From contig DFYA01000091.1 in the NCBI GenBank assembly GCA_002382525.1, positions 5,541 to 14,008 of the forward strand: DNA of 8,468 bases. Direction: 5' to 3'. The notes under the pieces were generated by a model. The model ran no database searches. It worked only from the letters and a program-made list of their open reading frames with translations, and was not told the DNA's origin. The translations under genes and the position numbers were made by a program. The stretch's first letter is position 1; each line of letters starts with the position of its first letter. The stretch is from Opitutaceae bacterium UBA4094. Lineage in GTDB: Bacteria > Verrucomicrobiota > Verrucomicrobiia > Opitutales > Opitutaceae. This document shows, one piece after another, positions 6,464 through 8,468 of the stretch.

Positions 6464-6482
6464 TCACCAAATTTGCTACGCT
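6454..6482 (+). promoter_or_regulatory. Putative OxyR-dependent katA promoter
   Basis: TACGCT (6477-6482), preceded by TGC in the manner of an extended -10, lies about 10 bases before the katA ATG. The matching -35 position (about 6454-6459) has no consensus and directly follows the last OxyR box, as expected for an activator-dependent promoter. The -10 match is weak, so the exact start is uncertain. Confidence 0.3.
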
Positions 6483-6491
6483 CCGCGCCAC

Positions 6492-8036
6492 ATGTCTCAA
6501 CCGAACTCGTCCCCCTCGCCCCACGGTGCCTCCGCCGCCACCTCCGCTCCTTCCGTCACACCTTCCATTGCGCCACTCACGACCGCTTCCGGCATTCCGG
6601 TCGTCGATAATCAAAACACCCTCACCGCCGGCCCGCGCGGCCCTGTTCTTCTCCAGGATTTTCACCTCCTCGAAAAACTCGCTCACTTCAACCGCGAGCG
6701 CATCCCCGAGCGCGTCGTCCACGCCAAAGGTTCCGCCGCCTACGGCAAACTCACCATCACGCAGGACGTCTCGAAATACTCGAAAGCAAAACTCTTCGCC
6801 AAGGTCGGCACTGAGGTCGAAGCGCTCCTGCGGTTTTCCACCGTCGCCGGCGAGCGCGGCGCGGCCGACGCCGAGCGCGACGTGCGCGGCTTCTCCGTGC
6901 GCTTCTTCACCGACGAGGGCAACTGGGACATCGTCGGAAACAACACGCCCGTCTTCTTCATCCGCGATCCGCTCAAGTTCCCCGACTTTATCCACACCCA
7001 AAAACGCGACCCGCAGACCAACCTGCGCAACAACACCGCCGCCTGGGATTTCTGGTCGCTCTCCCCCGAGTCGCTCCATCAGGTCACCATCCTCATGAGC
7101 GACCGCGGCATCCCGCAAAACCTGCGCCAGATGCACGGCTTCGGCTCGCACACTTACTCCTTCATCAACGCCATCGGCGAACGTTACTGGGTGAAGTTCC
7201 ACTTCAAATCCCTGCAAGGCATCGCCACCTACACCGACCCCGAGGCCGCCGCCGTCGTCGGCAACGACCGCGAGTCCTCCCAACGCGATCTCTTCCACGC
7301 CATCGCCGACGGCAACTTCCCCCGCTGGCGCTTCTGCGTGCAAATCATGCCCGAGGCAGACGCCGACAAGTTCCGTTTCAATCCCTTCGACCTCACCAAG
7401 GTTTGGCCGCACGGCGAGTATCCGCTCATCGAGGTCGGCGTCCTCGAACTCAATCGCAACCCGCGCAACTACCACGCCGAGGTCGAGCAAGCCGCCTTCT
7501 CTCCCGCCAACGTCGTTCCCGGCATCGGCCACTCACCCGACAAGATGCTTCAATCGCGCATCTTCTCCTACCCCGACGCCCAGCGCTACCGTCTCGGCGC
7601 CAACTACCAACAGCTCCCCGTCAACGCGCCGCGCTGCCCGGTGTTCAACTACCAACGCGACGGCGCCATGCGCTTCGACGACAACGGCGGCGGCTCCGTC
7701 AACTACGAGCCCAACTCCTTCGGCGGACCCAAGGAGTGCCCCGCCTTCGCCGAGCCTCCGCTCAAGATCACCGGTGACGCCGACCGCTACAATCACCGCG
7801 AGGGCAACGACGACTACACGCAGCCCGGAAATCTTTTCCGCCTGATGAAGCCCGACGCGCAGCAGCGTCTCTTCGAAAACATCGCCCGCCACATGGGCAA
7901 TGTTCCGCGCGAGATCCAGATGCGCCAGATCTGCCACTTCTTCCGCGCCGATCCGAATTACGGCCTCGGAGTCGCCAAAGCCCTCAACCTCGACATCGGC
8001 GAGTTCATGGCCAAGGCCGGCCAGCACGGCCGATAA
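6492..8036 (+). CDS. katA: Monofunctional haem catalase (small-subunit KatA type)
   Basis: Catalase of 514 residues that converts hydrogen peroxide to water and oxygen, cytoplasmic and normally a tetramer. The distal histidine is His77 in RVVHAKGSAAYG, the distal asparagine lies in IVGNNTPVFFIRD (147-159), and the haem-ligand tyrosine is Tyr360 in RIFSYPDAQRYRLG. The length fits the small-subunit class without the C-terminal flavodoxin-like domain of HPII. The first ~33 residues are rich in Ser, Pro, Ala and Thr and lie before the conserved catalase core (from about TTASGIPVVDNQNT); they do not look like a secretion signal. No Shine-Dalgarno precedes the ATG, and a possible -10 lies only about 10 bases upstream, so a very short or absent leader is possible. 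Regulation by the divergent OxyR is likely. Confidence 0.96.
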   Translation: MSQPNSSPSPHGASAATSAPSVTPSIAPLTTASGIPVVDNQNTLTAGPRGPVLLQDFHLLEKLAHFNRERIPERVVHAKGSAAYGKLTITQDVSKYSKAKLFAKVGTEVEALLRFSTVAGERGAADAERDVRGFSVRFFTDEGNWDIVGNNTPVFFIRDPLKFPDFIHTQKRDPQTNLRNNTAAWDFWSLSPESLHQVTILMSDRGIPQNLRQMHGFGSHTYSFINAIGERYWVKFHFKSLQGIATYTDPEAAAVVGNDRESSQRDLFHAIADGNFPRWRFCVQIMPEADADKFRFNPFDLTKVWPHGEYPLIEVGVLELNRNPRNYHAEVEQAAFSPANVVPGIGHSPDKMLQSRIFSYPDAQRYRLGANYQQLPVNAPRCPVFNYQRDGAMRFDDNGGGSVNYEPNSFGGPKECPAFAEPPLKITGDADRYNHREGNDDYTQPGNLFRLMKPDAQQRLFENIARHMGNVPREIQMRQICHFFRADPNYGLGVAKALNLDIGEFMAKAGQHGR

Positions 8037-8082
8037 ACCCCAAAGTAGACGCGACGTCCCGCCGCGTTTTCCGTCCGCACAA

Positions 8083-8114
8083 AAAAAGCCGGTCCAAATC
8101 TGGACCGGCTTTTT
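8083..8114. terminator. Bidirectional rho-independent terminator between katA and the helicase gene
   Basis: GCCGGTCCA (8088-8096) and TGGACCGGC (8101-8109) form a perfect GC-rich 9-bp stem with a 4-base loop, flanked by 7 A on the left and 5 T on the right. The U-run therefore exists on both strands, serving katA (+) and the convergent helicase gene (-). It begins 47 bp after the katA stop. Confidence 0.92.
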
Positions 8115-8131
8115 CGCGCCCGCTCTCCAAC

Positions 8132-8188
8132 GTGGGAAGCGAGCTTGCTCGCGATTAACGATCCATCGCGAGCAAGCTCGCTTCCCAC
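8132..8188. repeat. REPIN-like element: two inverted REP sequences forming a 24-bp perfect stem
   Basis: The left arm (8132-8155) begins GTGGGAA, continues with the palindrome GCGAGC-TT-GCTCGC and ends GAT. The right arm (8165-8188) is its exact reverse complement; the loop is 9 bases. Each arm is itself a small hairpin with a GTGG head, as in REP sequences moved by RAYT (REP-associated tyrosine) transposases, and head-out pairs of REPs are called REPINs. The sequence is close in style to the well-known Pseudomonas REP. It lies between convergent genes, a typical place. There is no T-run, so it is not a second standard terminator. Confidence 0.8.
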
Positions 8189-8190
8189 CT

Positions 8191-8230
8191 ACCTATCAGC
8201 CCCCACCTATCAGCCCCCTCCATCAGCCCG
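8191..8230. repeat. Short tandem repeat, 14-bp unit
   Basis: ACCTATCAGCCCCC occurs twice in direct succession (8191-8204 and 8205-8218), followed by a decayed third copy, TCCATCAGCCCG (8219-8230). It fills the space between the REPIN-like element and the end of the helicase gene. No function is apparent. Confidence 0.75.
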
Positions 8231-8261
8231 CATTCCTTACTCCGCACCCGCGCCGCCCGTC

Positions 8262-8468
8262 TCACCGCGAGCCGCGCATCAACCGCGACTTCGGCTTCGG
8301 CGGCGGAGCCGCCTCGGCCAGCGCCTTTTCATCGAACAGCGCCGAATAAGTATACGGGAAGTTATCGATCTTCTTCCGCTCGATGGCCGCACCGATATAC
8401 CGCTCGATCGAACGCGCGTCCCGCACGTCATCCTCGGTCACCAGCGTAAATGCGTCACCCGTCGCCTG
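8262..8468 (-). CDS. DEAD-box RNA helicase, C-terminal fragment (gene continues beyond the window)
   Basis: Only the last 68 residues lie in the window. Reading from the window edge the frame gives GDAFTLVTEDDVRDARSIER, then YIGAAIERKKIDNFPYTY and a basic tail ending KPKSRLMRGSR. The stretch from G-D-A-F-T-L-V-T through the I-E-R-Y-I-G motif is typical of the end of the second RecA-like domain of RhlE-type DEAD-box helicases, which unwind RNA in ribosome assembly and mRNA decay. The short Pro/Lys/Arg-rich tail fits an RNA-binding extension. The stop is the TGA at 8262-8264. It converges on katA, and the bidirectional terminator at 8083-8114 would end both transcripts. The catalytic motifs are outside the window, so the exact subfamily cannot be confirmed. 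Confidence 0.8.
   Translation of the reverse strand, partial: QATGDAFTLVTEDDVRDARSIERYIGAAIERKKIDNFPYTYSALFDEKALAEAAPPPKPKSRLMRGSR

Noticed and set aside
6363..7532. A 389-codon open frame on the - strand opposite katA
   Set aside because: It is antisense to the conserved catalase, overlaps oxyR, and its Gly/Val/Glu-rich product looks like no family. GC-rich codon bias leaves such frames open by chance.
1..8468. tRNA, rRNA, CRISPR array, insertion sequence or integrase
   Set aside because: No cloverleaf, rRNA-like stretch, regular repeat-spacer array or transposase/integrase frame was recognised on either strand.

Overview
The window is GC-rich, gene-dense bacterial DNA. Its protein styles (ArsJ with its dedicated GAPDH, a cysteine-rich ArsR, an OxyR/catalase pair, an RhlE-like helicase tail) and its extreme strand composition suggest a Verrucomicrobiota/Opitutaceae-like organism. 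That placement is an inference from memory of family styles and is only moderately secure.

Layout. 52-1170 (+): two small membrane proteins of the YeeE/YedE sulfur-transport type, one gene after the other. 1188-5474 (-): a five-gene arsenic-resistance operon transcribed arsR > GAPDH > arsJ > arsC > acr3. It converges on the YeeE/YedE pair with only 17 bp between. 5540-6418 (-): an OxyR-type LysR regulator. 6492-8036 (+): a monofunctional haem catalase divergent from oxyR; the 73 bp between them hold an almost perfect OxyR binding site. 8037-8261: a gene-free stretch with a bidirectional terminator, a REPIN-like double REP hairpin and a short tandem repeat. 8262-8468 (-): the C-terminal end of a DEAD-box RNA helicase that continues past the window edge.

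How the genes work together. The ars operon carries both known ways of removing arsenate. ArsC reduces As(V) to As(III), which Acr3 exports. The GAPDH makes 1-arseno-3-phosphoglycerate from arsenate and glyceraldehyde 3-phosphate, and ArsJ exports it. ArsR probably represses the operon through an inverted repeat in its own promoter. The adjoining OxyR/KatA module handles hydrogen peroxide, a stress that arsenic also causes. The YeeE/YedE pair probably imports a sulfur compound; a link to arsenic is only positional.

No wholly new system was recognised. The best leads are the REPIN-like element, a heptamer repeat that fills the arsJ-GAPDH gap and folds into a hairpin, a sharp change of strand composition near 1.18 kb, and the cysteine pattern of ArsR.
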